DNA of 64,000 nt from Dryomyza anilis (Eukaryota; Arthropoda; Insecta; Diptera; Dryomyzidae): NCBI GenBank assembly GCA_951804985.1, contig OX638131.1, positions 91,028,349 through 91,092,348 on the forward strand, in the 5' to 3' direction. Of this stretch, positions 1-14,400 are shown in pieces. The notes under the pieces are model-generated. The model was not told the origin of the DNA, made no database searches, and worked only from the letters and a program-made list of their open reading frames with translations. Each line of letters opens with the position of its first letter. The stretch's first letter is position 1. Made by a program: the position numbers and the translations under genes.

Positions 1-2040
1 AATAAAAACTACAGAAAACAAATACATACTACATATTCTGCAATATGTAGAAAACGAATTTCTATTACATTGTGTAGTAAAATCCAGACAAATTAATACA
101 AATGTATTAAAAAACGATCAAAATGTAATTTTTAAAACGAAGACATAAATCGAAGACATCGGTGTATCATTTAAAAGTTTTACAGTAATCTTATCTTTCA
201 AAAGAATATAACAAAAGTACATGTTATTGGAGAAGAAAAATTATTACAGAGATTTGCGTAGTATACGTCCAATTTTCTAAAAAAAATAGAAAACAACAAA
301 AAATCGGTTTTCAGTTTATGAGTTATGTGTTAATTATTTATAGAAGTCCTATACAAATATTTTGATTTAAAATGTACAATCTATTTATAAATATGTAAAG
401 TAGTCTTCAAAAATAAAAAAAAATCATGTTCAAGTCTATATCTTTAAAACTAAACAAGATATTTTCTCAAGTAAGCTCATGTTCTTTAGATCTCAATGAA
501 AACTTAAGTTCTCCCAAGTTCTCTCTGTACAACACTTTGTAAATTTTTAAAATACTGAATTTCAACCGATTTAAGAGCGTTTGGGCACACTGTGCAGTGT
601 AGCATCTTCCTAATCAACTTTGACCCAATGCTTCGAGCAAAATCGCACAGCTTTAAAGAAGTTCCAGCGCAGAGCTTTTATTTGCATGATTAATATATAT
701 GAGATAATATCTGTTCAATGCTACCAGACAAACAGACAGACACATGGGAGGAGCTTTTAAACGCAGAAACATTCCATGAGCTTCCGCGTGACGATCAGCT
801 GGTGCAGATCACAACAGCAACGAGAGACACACGACGACAACAACTACAAATGTATTCAAAAAATAACAATAAATATATAAAAAATACAAGAAATACAAAG
901 AAAAGCTCTCTGGCAGGTATAATGTGCGCGAAATGCTGCGAATAGTTGAGGGCGCGTCAGATTTATAGTAACTGCGAACGCGATCGGCAGCAAGAAAGTT
1001 GTGCTTCGAACAAAACAAATTAATATTATTAATAAATATAAGGAAATATTTAAAAAATAAATAAAAGTGTTTAAAGAAAACGACGACGACCAAAAAAGAT
1101 GCGACGCGAAAGATCAATTTGAATAACCTTACTTTTACAAGAATGTGAGATTTTTTTTGGAGTGCTCAGTTTACTTTTTTGATATGATTTATTTTTTGTT
1201 ATTTTTGTTTATTTTATTACTATAAAATTTGTGTTTTTTTTATTGTTGTTTTAATTAACGTTATTTTCTTTTGTTATCTGCACAAATGAAGTTTTCAAAA
1301 AACATGTGGTGTTGATCGTGAAAGCTTTTTTTTTATTTAATTTCATTGATAAAAAATTTGCGATTATATTTATTATTTTTTGATATTTCACCAAGTGAAC
1401 CAATTTATTAATTGTGCCGCTTCCTTTACAGCTGTTTCAACGCGCGCGCTCAACGCACGTCAAATCGGAAAGGTTAACGCATAAAAAAGCACACGAAAGC
1501 ACATTGAAAGTGTTGTTTTTTATGAGGAAGGTAAACGCATTTAAAAAAAAAAACAAAAATACAAATGAATTAACAAGAATAATAAAAAAAGTAAAAAGAA
1601 AAATTAAAAAAAAAAAATAATAAAAAGTTTATTAAAATACAACAGCAATAAATCTACAACAACAAAGGCTACAAGTGCCACTATCAAATGCGTAGTGTAT
1701 AAATGAATGAAAAAATCACATTTGAAAAAACTAATATTTTTTGATAATTTTTTGTTATTGCAAAAATTACAAATAAAATAAAAAAGTTTACCATTAATAA
1801 CGCAACATTTTGCCAACATCGAAACAGTCCATCAGAAGTGGGTCAACTGCTTGGACGCACACACGAGCCAAGTACCACGCTTCAGTCGAATTTAGCCAAT
1901 ATTCAGCCTCAACAACGCAGTGAAGAGTTTTAAGCGTCATTGAAGCAAAACATATAAAAAAAAATTGCAAAATAAAAAATTTACAAATAATTTCAAAAAT
2001 ACAACAAAATATTAAAATTATTAAAAATTTAAAAAAAAAT
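1..2040. other. AT-rich DNA upstream of the lipase locus, no gene seen
   Basis: Low-complexity AT-rich sequence. Short open frames at 718-945 and 1414-1620 have no recognisable composition or motif and look like chance. The stretch nearest 2040 is probably promoter and 5' leader of the first lipase exon, but I cannot place a start site. Confidence 0.5.
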
Positions 2041-2290
2041 GAAAATATAAAAATATAAAAATATAAAAATATAAAAATATAAAAATATAAAAATATAAAA
2101 ATATAAAAATATAAAAATATAAAAATATAAAAATATAAAAATATAAAAATATAAAAATATAAAAATATAAAAATATAAAAATATAAAAATATAAAAATAT
2201 AAAAATATAAAAATATAAAAATACAAAAATATAAAAATATAAAAATATAAAAATATAAAAATATAAAAATATAAAAATATAAAAATAAAA
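2041..2290. repeat. Microsatellite, 8-bp unit ATAAAAAT, about 31 copies
   Basis: An almost uninterrupted run of the octamer ATAAAAAT fills about 250 bp, with a single visible T-to-C change near 2224. It lies about 140 bp upstream of the lipase start codon and so probably in its 5' leader or core promoter. Near purity implies recent expansion, so copy number is likely polymorphic. Confidence 0.95.
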
Positions 2291-2431
2291 TAAAAACAGC
2301 AAAAAATAATCTTGCAACAAAAAGTTGTTATTGCTAAAAATTCAACAGCAAGTGCAAGTTTTTCCACACTTTTGTTTCTTATTGTAATTTTTCGTTGTGC
2401 GCAACAAACACACGTATTAACGTTTATAAAA

Positions 2432-5400
2432 ATGCCGCAACAATCAGTACAACAACAAGAAACATTACAACAACAACAAACACAACTTCAACATCAACGT
2501 CACTGCATTTGGACAAGTTGCTCACAGCTGATCACATTTATGGTATTGCTACTGTTGATCGGCCAATTGCCGCCACATGCGGAAGCACTGAAAGTCACCG
2601 TAAGTATTGCCAGTTACAAATTTTAATTAGCTGTACGAAATTAATTTAAAATTATTACCGCATGTCTTACTACTGCGTTACACTGTTGCAAATATTGGCT
2701 ACATTCAGCGACTCGCAACAGTTGTGAAACTGTTGAGTCGTTTGAATGACATGCTACCCTCAACATGTTTAGTGAGCGATCGCCAGTTTTTCCATTGAAA
2801 AATGTTTACGCTCGATTTTAATATTAAATTCTTTTGTAAACTGACAAATGAGGTAGCGGTGCATTCAATAAAAGTGAGCGATTTGTTAGTGAGCAGCCAC
2901 GCAGCTGTTGAACTCGCTGATATTGCATATTCAGCACTAATTTAATATTGCGCTGAATTTTTTGGTACGCTTAATTTGCAAATAATTATTTCTAGCAACG
3001 TTAGACTATTAAGCCATTGAAAGGTTTTTCATCATTACAAATTAATAATTTTGCTATTCAGCGCCGTATTTGTTTGAACATTTGTGATTTGTAATGCAAT
3101 TTCTTATTATTCAGGCACATTTGAAAAGTTAAAAATTTTATATTTTCACAATGCAATTCAGCGCAATATTTTTATATTTCAGATTTCAAAAATAATTTAA
3201 ATAGTTGTGTAATGACGTTTTTAAGAATTATGACAGTAGTAGTTGGTTTCGATATCGGTTTGAGATTGTTTCGAAATATCGAGTAATTCATTCGATCTCG
3301 ATTACGATTTCTTATCTATATTATACTACATTTCGTTCTAAGATGTACGGAGATATGGTAACGATTTAATAAAGTTTATTCGAAACTAGAAAAATAACGA
3401 TTGTGGATCGATATCGCATCGAATATCAAGTTTGATTCGAAAAAACGATATATATTTAAATATCGTATCATAAATTTCTTACATTTTATTGTATAAAATA
3501 TTTAAAAAAGTAGTAGTGATAAAGCAACTAGGTCGAACTTTTTTATCGCAGTTAGTTCGAGATAACTTCGATCATCGATAAGTTCCGAGACATGGCAGAC
3601 TGGGTATTTACGTATCGATATTTATTTTTATCAAATTTGAACAAAATATGAATTTTCTTTTTATTGAATTATTAATGTAGTAAAAACAATATTTAATTAA
3701 ATTCTTTCCAAGATAATTCTTTCTTCAAGACAATTTTTATCTTTTGAGTTGAACTGCATGTTTGATGTATTTTACATATTAGTTTTTTTTTAATTCAGTT
3801 ATATTATCAAAAATTAAGCGCAATTTCGCACTCATGGAATTAATGTATTTGTAATATTCAGAGAAATATCAAGTATTGAAAACAATTTCTGGTTATTAAA
3901 CTTAATAAAATTTTACATTTTTAAAAATTATAAAATTTAGACCAATATTTTGACTATGCAGCATATAAAGCATATTCAGCAAATTTTTATTTAACTTGTA
4001 AACATTTTTGCACAATATAAAATTCCATGTAGATTTATTATGTGCAATGCAAAACTTTAAAATTCTTCTAAAATATATAACATTCAGCGTACTCACAGTT
4101 CATCGTATTTTAGTATGGTATTCGTACCATGTTATATATATATGATACAATAATTTGTTGTTGCATCCCTTATAAAAGTAAAATACCAGAAGTGTTGCAT
4201 TTGAGAGTAGCCCTGAGGCATGTTTTTTGGTGTCGTATTTTGTGAAATGAAGACAAATTGTGAAATTGAAGATAAATAGTGCACATAAAATGTTAATTCA
4301 TTTGTTTAACATGGAAAATCGAGGAATATTTATGATGAAAAATACTAATTTTATAAGAAACAGCTGCTTTTATTTGACAAAATATTTGATTGTGGTACTC
4401 ACAGTTGAATTGTCGTACCATGAAACTGTGAACACGCTAACTATAACTTAAGAAGGCTTCAGCATCAAATTCAGCGCAATAAATCAATTAGAATAAAAAA
4501 AAACAATCTGGAAATTTTCAATTATATTTACACTTATCAAAGTGTTACAATGCTATTCAATTATCAATATACGTCAATTATTTGTATTTACATTAATAAT
4601 TTACAATAAGGATTGCTATATTATGGTGCAGCTAACGCAAATATTATTCAGCACTTAGTTTCTATGACTATTATTACATATTATACAATGAAATATTGGT
4701 AAATCTACAATTTATATAATTAATGCAAAAAATTATTCAATTAAACATATTGTTTCCTTATCAACGGCATGTCATGGTCAGCGCAACTTTACATTAATTT
4801 TGTTTCATATTGCAATACAATGAATGAACTTACAATTAAATCAATAAATAAAATAAATATAAAATGTTAATGAGTATTTTCTGTAAACAATCTATAAAAA
4901 CATTTTTGCCGATAAGTAATAAGACAGATAATTCATATAAACTGTCTGTGGATTTTTTAGTAAAAATGCATTTATACAAAAATTGCGTTACACAACATGA
5001 AACTATATTTATTATGTTAAAAATCATTGATTAATAAACAAATTATATGTGTTTTAAAATATCTATATTACAGCAAATACATATATTAAATATACACTGT
5101 CAATTCAATCGATTGCTATCATTCACTGCACTGCACGCAGATAAAAAAACATTTTATGTTAAATCAGAATCATATTGTTATGATTGTGGCAATTGTTTAG
5201 CATGCTAAACTCAATCATGTTATTCTTTTAAAATATTTGCGTTTTCTTTTTGGTCGGCAACCATGCATTAATTGCAAGAATCACGTTATTTCTCTATAAA
5301 CTAGAGAAGGGCGCGTGCCTGTTTTTGATGGCACGGACACGCTGATAGGTGACACGCACGAGCCCGACGAGAAGCAAGCTAAAACACGGGACATAGAAAG

Positions 5401-8400
5401 ACACGAAAAAGCACGGAAAAACACGAAAAAAGCACGGCATTGAAAACCAGGCAAAACGTGAAAAATAATTTTATAAACAGGGACTAAACCTTTGCGAATA
5501 TCGGTTCCGGTTCCCAGACTTTTAAAATAGCGGTTCCGATTCCGGTTTCATTTAAAAACTTGTATGGGTACCGATTCTGGCTTCACACATTTTTTTAATG
5601 TCTATTCCGAATCCGTTTCCGGTTTCAAAACAAAAACAGTTCCGTTTACAATTCCGGTTCTTTACGGTCCCAAAGTAGGACTAAATCCCTTGGAATTCTA
5701 AATAATTCAAAAATTAACTTTGGTACAGTTTTATTCTCTGAATTAGAACCTTTCCTGAATCGGAACCTGTACGGGAACCACAAAGAAACGGAATCGGAAC
5801 CGTTATTAAAAAATATTTAGAACCATAATCGGAACCCATATAGGCTCCTCACATTTTTTAATTACTGTTCCGAATCCAGTTCCGGTTTCAAAAAAAAACG
5901 GTTAAAATTCCTGTTCTTTGCGGTCCCCGAGTGGTACTAAAACCCTTGGAATTATATATAATTGAAAAAATTAACTTTGGTACTGTTTTATTCTCTGAAT
6001 TGGAACCACTCCGGAATCGGAACCTGTCGGGCACCATAAAGAACCGGAATCGGAACTGTTATTAAAAAATGTGTGGAACCGACACCGATGTGTTTGTTCC
6101 TGCACACAGAAAAATCCTCTCTTGGTATTAGGTTAATTGAACCAACTTTTTAAGTGTTGCAACCGAAATACATTTGTTGTAACCTCATGTCATTAAAATG
6201 AACGTACCTTATTTTTCTACAACCGAAATGTTAGTCCGCACAACTGAACGTTCGGTTGCCGTAACCTCATGATTGCATTTTCCATTCTGCCAAAATTGAC
6301 ATTGGTGAATTTGTTACGGCGATTGAGTAAGTTGTTGTATCAACAAAATAAATGACAAACGGCAACCTCATGTCTATCAGCAGTTCGGTTGCCCGGCTCT
6401 TGCCAACAATTATGAATACATGCAGAAATAAATAAATGTCAAAAATGTTCACAAGTGGCAAACAATAGGAAATTCATTAATTAAGTAAAAATGCTAAATA
6501 AATATACACATATTAATAAAATAATATATTTATTCAATATAAATTGCTCATTAGCTATTGAAATATAATATAAATAAAAATATGTGACCAATGGAAAAGG
6601 TTTTTTTTATTTATTGATTATGAGGAAATTAAAAAATAAATGCATGCAGATACAAGGGTTTTTCAACAGGGACGCTACAAAAGTAGAGCGACAGGGACAG
6701 CAAACGACGCCATATTTCTTGCCGCTCTTTTGACATTTCTCTTCAGTAAGGTTTGCAATTTCATGATGGAAAGATATACGAATTCGAATTTCGGTAGTAA
6801 ATTTTAATAATTTCGACTCGTGTTGGCTCGTATCTAAATTGTGTGCGCGACAATTTTACTCAATTATAATACATATAGAATACATAAGTTTTATATCATA
6901 AATAACTATGTTATAATAAAATTTCAATTGGAGGTTTATAAAACCTCATGCTTACCGACTAGGAGGTTGCGACAACCTCATGCTCACCAATTTGGAGGTT
7001 GTCGCAACCTCATGATCACCGATTTGGAGGTTACCACAACCTCATGTTCACCGATTAGGAGGTTCCCACAACCTTATGATCACCGATTTGGAGGTTGCCA
7101 CAATCTCATTTTCACCAACTAGGAGGTTGGCACAACCGAATTAAGAGGTTATTGCAACTACTTTATCAGTTTTTGCCGCAACCGAATGATTCGGTAAGGC
7201 AATTTAGTTGGTTGCCGCAACAAATCAGTTCTCTGTGTGTGGTTAAAATATCATGAAATTTATATTTTCTGATGCTGAAAGTAAAGGGTTTTTTAAATTG
7301 GAGTAGAAACTAAAAAAAAATTGACGCGTGTTTTAGAAGCATGGGCACGACAACAACTAGCATGCACGGAGATTTGTAGGCACGAACTCAGATTTCCGGG
7401 CGTGACACGGTGACTATGAACCATACTATTATTATACTCGCAATCATTTAAATTATTTTATTTTTATTATTTAAACAAAATACAATTCGAACATGAATGT
7501 TGAAAATATTTTTGTATTTATTATATGTAATTATTATGATAATCTTAACAATCATATAAATCTACTGCAGTTAAATGTTGTTTACCACAAATACATTGTT
7601 TTTTCTCCGTGCGTATATAGGTATATTTTGCACACAGTGCTTTTATATCTAACTTTGAATTGAATTAAAATTAATTTAAGCAATGTTTATGAATAATCAA
7701 TTCTTTTTTGTCAAATACTAATTTCGCATGTTGCTGAATATCATTAAAATAATAAATTATATACCATAAATTAAGTGTTTTTCGTAATTTATTCACAGTT
7801 TTCGTGCGCTGAATATGAAACATTTTTGTATTATTGTGTTTTAATGTAGCTGCATTATTTAATAGATTTTTAAACTGTATTAGTATAATGTGCGGCGAGT
7901 ATGTTAAATAATATTTAAATGCAAGTTCTGTTTTTTCGACAAATAAATAATAAAGTTATTTTCATATTCTTAAATTATTGTTTGTAATTTGTATATAATT
8001 ACTATTTTAAATACTGAGTATAAAAATAATTAATGATGAATGAGATCATTTTAAGTGTTCGAAAAAATTAACCCAGGCTGAATATTTTCTGAACACTTTA
8101 GATCCCTTTATGCTCTGTCTTTATGTGGACCATTACCTTTTAAAATATGATATCATATCTGCATGCAGAAATATATACCCTACTTTATATGGCTGTTCAT
8201 TTCCTGACATAAATTAATTTATATTTCAATTGATTATTTTTTGTATTTCCTGCGATTATACTAATTTATAATTTCTTTTTACTAAAACCAACAATTATAT
8301 AAAATTTCCCATATCATATATGCAAAAAGATACTGTAAAAATATAATCACCCGAAGGAAACTACGCGTGTGACAAGCACTTATCACTACTATAAAAATAT

Positions 8401-11400
8401 TAAAAAAATACAAAAACAAATACTGCAAAAAATATAATAATAACACAAAAACAAAATTACTAACTTCCTATTAAATAAAAGTAGTTGGACCCATAGGTGT
8501 GCGATGTGCGACTAGAAAAACAACAAGTCGAACAACGTCATGCGAGACTTTGAACCTTCTCGAAGAAATAGTAGACATAATACGCCTTGATACATACCTC
8601 CAACACACTAGTTCTTATCACCTAACGGTTGAATATTAAGCTATGTGTATCAGTTATATATAAACTATACGCACACTTACAGCTGATATCAAGCCATGGG
8701 GGATATAGCCGAGTAAAATGCCTCGAATCTTGACTGATTATAATGATTTGAATGAAAACAAACATCGCAAAATCAACAACAATTAAATAGAATTTTAAAA
8801 TGTTTTTTTTCACACATATTATACACTGTGCGACATATTTGAACTGCTTCTTTTTAGTGCGTGTATTTAATGTTTTTTGCATTTTTCACTACATTTTACA
8901 AACCATTTTTTTTTAAGACACACATATGTTGGTAGTATTGTGGTACATTCCTGACATGACCCTGCTCTAAATTCAATATTTTTTTTTTCAAATACCATAA
9001 TTCAAAACCATGACTTATATGATTTATGGGCCATTCCACACTAAATCGACCAGCGGTTGGAACTCACCTTCTTTGATTTCAATGAAATTTTGGGAATTGA
9101 TAAAGGATATTGAGACATGCACTAAGACTTTTTTTGGTCGATTTGGTGTGAAATGGCCCATATATATATATTAACTATATCTTTCATTCATATCGTTCAT
9201 CCGCATTTATCGCAAACAGTTAAAATGACTCATAAAATGTTTTACCTTTGTTGAAATCTGTTACTTTTCCGTTGATTTCATAAACTATCCTATTTCACTC
9301 AATTTTTCAACTTTAACCGGTAACAATATACAAAACTTAAAGGATATTCAAGTTGTCTGAAAGCTAAAGCATTGCTTTATTTATTCATGGACATTCACAG
9401 TTTTAATTTTTAATCAATGTCTGTCCAGTATTAAAAAAAAATAGTTTTTTTTTTAAATACAGTGAAAAATGCAAAAAAAATAGACTGAAATTTTACCAAA
9501 AATGCGGCGTATCGGGATAGAACTGAAAACGCCGTTGTAATCAGTACCTTAAATTCAGGAACCGCAAAGGACCAGCATCGAAACTGTATCGATTTTCGTA
9601 AACGGAACCGTATTAAACAAAATTGGTACCGAAATCGGAACGCATATAATTTTTACTACTATCGAAAAATAGTTTTCTAAAAAAAACTTTGAACGCAATT
9701 TTTCTTATAAATGACAAGATCAATTTTAAAATACTAATAAATGCTAATGTAGCGTCGGTAGCTGGTCTGGTTAGTGCGTTGGACTACAATCGAAAAGTCG
9801 CTGGTGCATTCGACTACGAACAGAAATGTCCGCTGTTCGATCCCCAGCGACTGCCAACATCTTTTTCATAGAAAACATTTATGTATGCGACGCTACCTCT
9901 CGGCAGTAAATGGCAAACCTACGAGAGTAAAACATTGCCTATGAAAAGCTCTCACCCGACGTTCGGATTCGGCAATAAACTGTAGGTACCACCAATTTAA
10001 GTACAAATATAACACGCACAGCTCAAATGGTGAGAGAGCTCGGCCGAAGTTCTATACAGGACTGTAGCGCCAAACTATTATTATTATTTATTATAAATGC
10101 TAATAAAAAATTCGATTATTTTTAGCCAAGTTTTTAATAATGTACGATCTAATGATTAACAGTAAAATGATTTATGGTTATACAGAGTTTAGTGCAAGCT
10201 AAAACTTAATATTGATAGCTTTAAAATACATATCGTCGTTGTAGAATGAAAATTCACCAAATACATTTTCAAAATGCCAAATATTCATTTACAAAAATCT
10301 TGATATATCTGCCAGTTTTTAATTGATGTTCTCAATTTTTTTTACCATATGATAAGAAAATGTAAATCTATCAATTAATATTTCAACTTTAAAAATGCAT
10401 CGATTACTTGTTATAATATTAATCAACAAACTCGAAATTTAAGTTTTTCATAAAAATGTATTTGGTGACTTTTGGTTCTACAACGACGATATACTCGGAG
10501 AACATCATTTTGGTACTCAATTATATAATCAATTTTTATTGAACATTTTTTTATATAAAAGGGTATCTAAAGAATGTTTATTCTTACTGCAAATCTATTC
10601 TATTTTCATACAAATTGCAGTTTAAACAGAATTTTTTCGAAAGGGTTACCTAATAAAAAAAAACTGAGTATGCAGCGAAATCAGCACCGACAAATTATAT
10701 AGAATTGATGTATGGGATGTTTTCTCGTTTCACTAAATATGTAGTATAGTTTAATATTATATTTTTCACTTAACATTTACATAAAGATTGTCTTTTAATT
10801 AATTTATAAACATTTCAAATACATATTAACGAAACATTCGAATTTTCCCCCATTATTAAAAGTACCTACTCTAAGAATAGAATTTTTAGAAGTAACAAAT
10901 TTTAACTTTTAAAAAATATCACTTAAAAACTGAATTTTTAGAAAATATACACCGTTCAAGAATTTACATAACATACAAATTTTTACTAAAAACTCAATTC
11001 AATTAATTTGTTACACAGTGTAAATTAAATTCCCAAGAATATGGGTGCGTTGTTTTTTTTATGAATTGATCGTTGTCAACAAATATAAAAAAAAAACGAT
11101 TAGCACCAAACTAAATGGCTCTTTAAAAAAAAGAAAGAGCGGATACGATATTATGACATCGTAAACGATACAAATTTATTTGATGTTTGTATTAATCAAA
11201 TATAACGAATGAGACTCTGAACTTTTCGTGCTATACCCAACAACATCACAGCATCGATGACGCTGATTACAAATATGGTGCCATGTGTGAGCTTTGAGCT
11301 TTTCGCAAATAATTTCTGTAGATACGATATATATTATATTTACTTTAACTATATGGTTGTTTGTGTGTTTGTATGTATGATAAATGGCCCAAACGAATAT

Positions 11401-14400
11401 TTGGACTTTGGCACTTTTGACGCGCATCGTTGCCAATAATAATAATACTAACATAATATTTGCTTAGTGGCGTGACACGATAAATTGTGGAACTAAATTT
11501 TATGAGCGATCATTTATTAAAGTTGTTATTAAGTAATTATATATTTAAGCCAATGATAATAATAGTTTATTAGGGAAATAATTAACCGATCAACGAACTG
11601 TGACAATATGTTTATAAAATAATTAATAAAGGTTCTAAAGAAATGATATTGTTTAATTTTAAATGTGATACATTTTAGTTCCTCTATATTATAATAGTTT
11701 ATTGTAAATGAATGCTAGAATTAAACTCAACTATTTCGAATTTCGATTTTCCTCTTACGTTACGATTTCAAAAATGAAACGGTTTTAAATGATAATTGGT
11801 TTTGCCACATTTTTAAAATCCATAACCTATTTTATGCTTAAACTAATCGATTCTTTTAGACATTAAACATTTTGAAAATTATAAAACGGTTCATCAATTT
11901 ATGATGATACTATTGAGGTGATGTTAAATTGATTTATTTGTGATTGTGAGTAATGTTGTCTATTATCAAACGAAAAATGTTGTGCATGCCTTCCTGCACT
12001 AAATATGAGAGTTGGAACGTTCAAATATTTGTTGTGTCGAAAGAGGCGCAAAATTCTTAGGTTTACGCCAAATCTCTGCCACCTACATTCGGCTTAATAT
12101 GAGTACAATTCGCACATTTGGACAGGGACTTCAAAATCCTCCTTGGAGTTTCTGAACCGAATTCAACAACGTTCGATATATTTAATAGGGAACTAAAATA
12201 TTTCATCCTCTATCGTGTTCTCTCGATCTCATCCGGCATGAAACCTTTCCTTCGTTGTTTACCCTAGAGATGGGCGCGTCACGTGCTTTTTTCGTGTAAC
12301 GCATGAAAATATGAGTTCGTGCATGCAAATCTCCATGCGTGCTAGTTGTTGTTGTGCCCGTGCGTGTCCGTGCTTCTAAAATCAGGCACGCGCCCATTAA
12401 AGATTTTTTTTTAGTTACTACTCCAATTAAAAAAAAACCCTTTATTTCAACAAGGAACAAACACACATTGGTATATCGGTGTCGGTTCCACACATTTTTT
12501 AAAAACGGTGCCAAATCTGGTTCTTTGCGGTCTCCGACAGGTTACGATTCTGGAGAGTTTCCGATTCTGAGAATAAAACAGTACCAAAGTAAATGTTTGA
12601 ATTATTTATAATAAGGAACCGAACACCCAAAGAACGAATCAGTTGGGGCAACCGTCTTTTACCGATTTAATAAGTTCTGTCAACATTCGACTGATTCAGT
12701 TGTTGCAACACCGCATATCAGTTCACACAACTAATGAATACAATTGACACAACCAATTTGTTAAGTTGTGGTAGCCAATTTAATTATAAGAAATCGGCCA
12801 TTTTACCTAATCTTAGCGCTCCAACGTATTGCAAACACGAAGTCAGCAACACAACAGCGTTCCCGAGATCGGAAATGGCCGATGACTTGTTGTGCTGCTG
12901 ACTTCGTGTTTGCAACACGTTGGAGCGCTAGGGCTGCATATATAAATACAATATATAGAAACACAATAGCAAGTACTCTGTAGAATAGTATGTCTCTTGT
13001 TGAAGAAAGTGTATTTAGGCATGAAAAAACTGAACAGTAAACACGAACCAGTCTTAAAACAATTCCAAATTTTGTTTTACACGTGGCACGCGCTGTCCCT
13101 AGCACACAAAAAAAAGAGTGAAAAATCTGAAGCGTGTGCGACTGATGTTGTCCTGCTTTGGCATTGCTTTTATATAAGACAACTGATTTCGCAGTTGAAT
13201 CAAATAAATATTGGTTGCTACAACCTATTATAACTAACTATCTGTTAAGTCAACTAACTATTGGTTATGTCTCATTTTGAATTTAGTTGCCGTAGCAATG
13301 GAAATAAAAAAGTTGAAAATTGATAAAAAGTTTGTTTTCCCAATCAATGTTACAGTTGCTTCAACTAATAGTTGCTTACACTTTATACTATTGTTTACCA
13401 TAAATGAATTTCAGTTGAGTCTGACTACATTTGGGAGATGCAAATTAATATTCGATGAAACAACTGAACGCCAGCTAATATTTTTTTGAGTGTAAAGAAC
13501 CGGTAACGGAACCGATTTAAAAATGTGTCAACCGGAATCGGAACCCATATAATCTCTTGGCAATAACCAAAATCGGAACCGCTATTTTAAAAATCTTGGA
13601 ACCAGATCCGAGATTCTAAAGGGTTTTAGTCCCTGTTTATAATATTATTTTTCATATTTTGCCTAGTTTTTCATGTGATTCCGTGCTTTTTTCGTGTTTT
13701 TCCATGCTTCTTCGTGTCTTTATATATCCCTTTAGTCGTCGGGCTCGTGTCCGTGCCATCAAAAACAGGCACGCGCCCATCTCTAGTTCGCCCTTAACAG
13801 AGCCACGCATTACAGAGAACATTTGTCACATGAAATTTAACATCTCCATAAAATTATAACTTGTAAACTAAGGCATTCATTTAAATATCGATTCAAACAA
13901 TGTTGAATATAACAATTTTGAATACAAATCGTTTTTGGACTCTAGCCGACATTTGATATCTCTGTGGTAGTCTTATAAAATTGAAATATTACGGTTTACA
14001 ATATCTGAATCTATGACCCTGAACGAACTTGTTCTATAAGAGTATCTCCTTATATTATATGAATTTAGACTGGGTAAGGGTTATATTTGAAATGCTGAAT
14101 TTTTATAATTACAAATAGTAAAGTTATGTTTATTTCGAAAGAAAATCAATTGGAGTGTAATTATTTTTATTTTTAAAATTAATTTTTTCAATAAATAACC
14201 CTTTCTCTCCCCATTTTTAGGCAAAAATTATCTCCAATCATAATTACCCCGTCGAAGAACACATCGTGCACACACCCGATGACTACATTCTCACCATCTA
14301 TCGCATTCCAGACTCGCCGCGATTGCGCAATCAGAACAATACAAACGGTGGCAAAAAACCGGTTGTCTTTCTGCAGCATGGCATACTGTGTGCCTCAGAC

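Larger units (their letters stand above)
5302..7413. mobile_element. Non-autonomous hAT-like element, copy 1 (about 2.1 kb)
   Basis: Left end TAGAGAAGGGCGCG resembles the hAT-style terminus of copy 2. The right end is degraded (GGGCGTGACACGG). Flanking 8-bp words CTATAAAC (5294-5301) and CTATGAAC (7414-7421) agree at 7 of 8 positions, as expected of an old hAT target duplication. Inside are many GGAATCGGAACC-type words, a 32-bp minisatellite (6930-7150) and half of a foldback MITE (about 6655-6830). No transposase coding is seen. The same family lies in opposite orientation at 12265-13785. Confidence 0.7.

Noticed and set aside
2021..2367. Minus-strand open frames of 99 and 112 codons rich in FLYFYIFI
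   Set aside because: They are translations of the ATAAAAAT microsatellite and carry no gene evidence.
9751..9850. Functional tRNA gene
   Set aside because: The tRNA-like head here is degraded and continues into a SINE body with target duplications; the same applies to 15184-15260.
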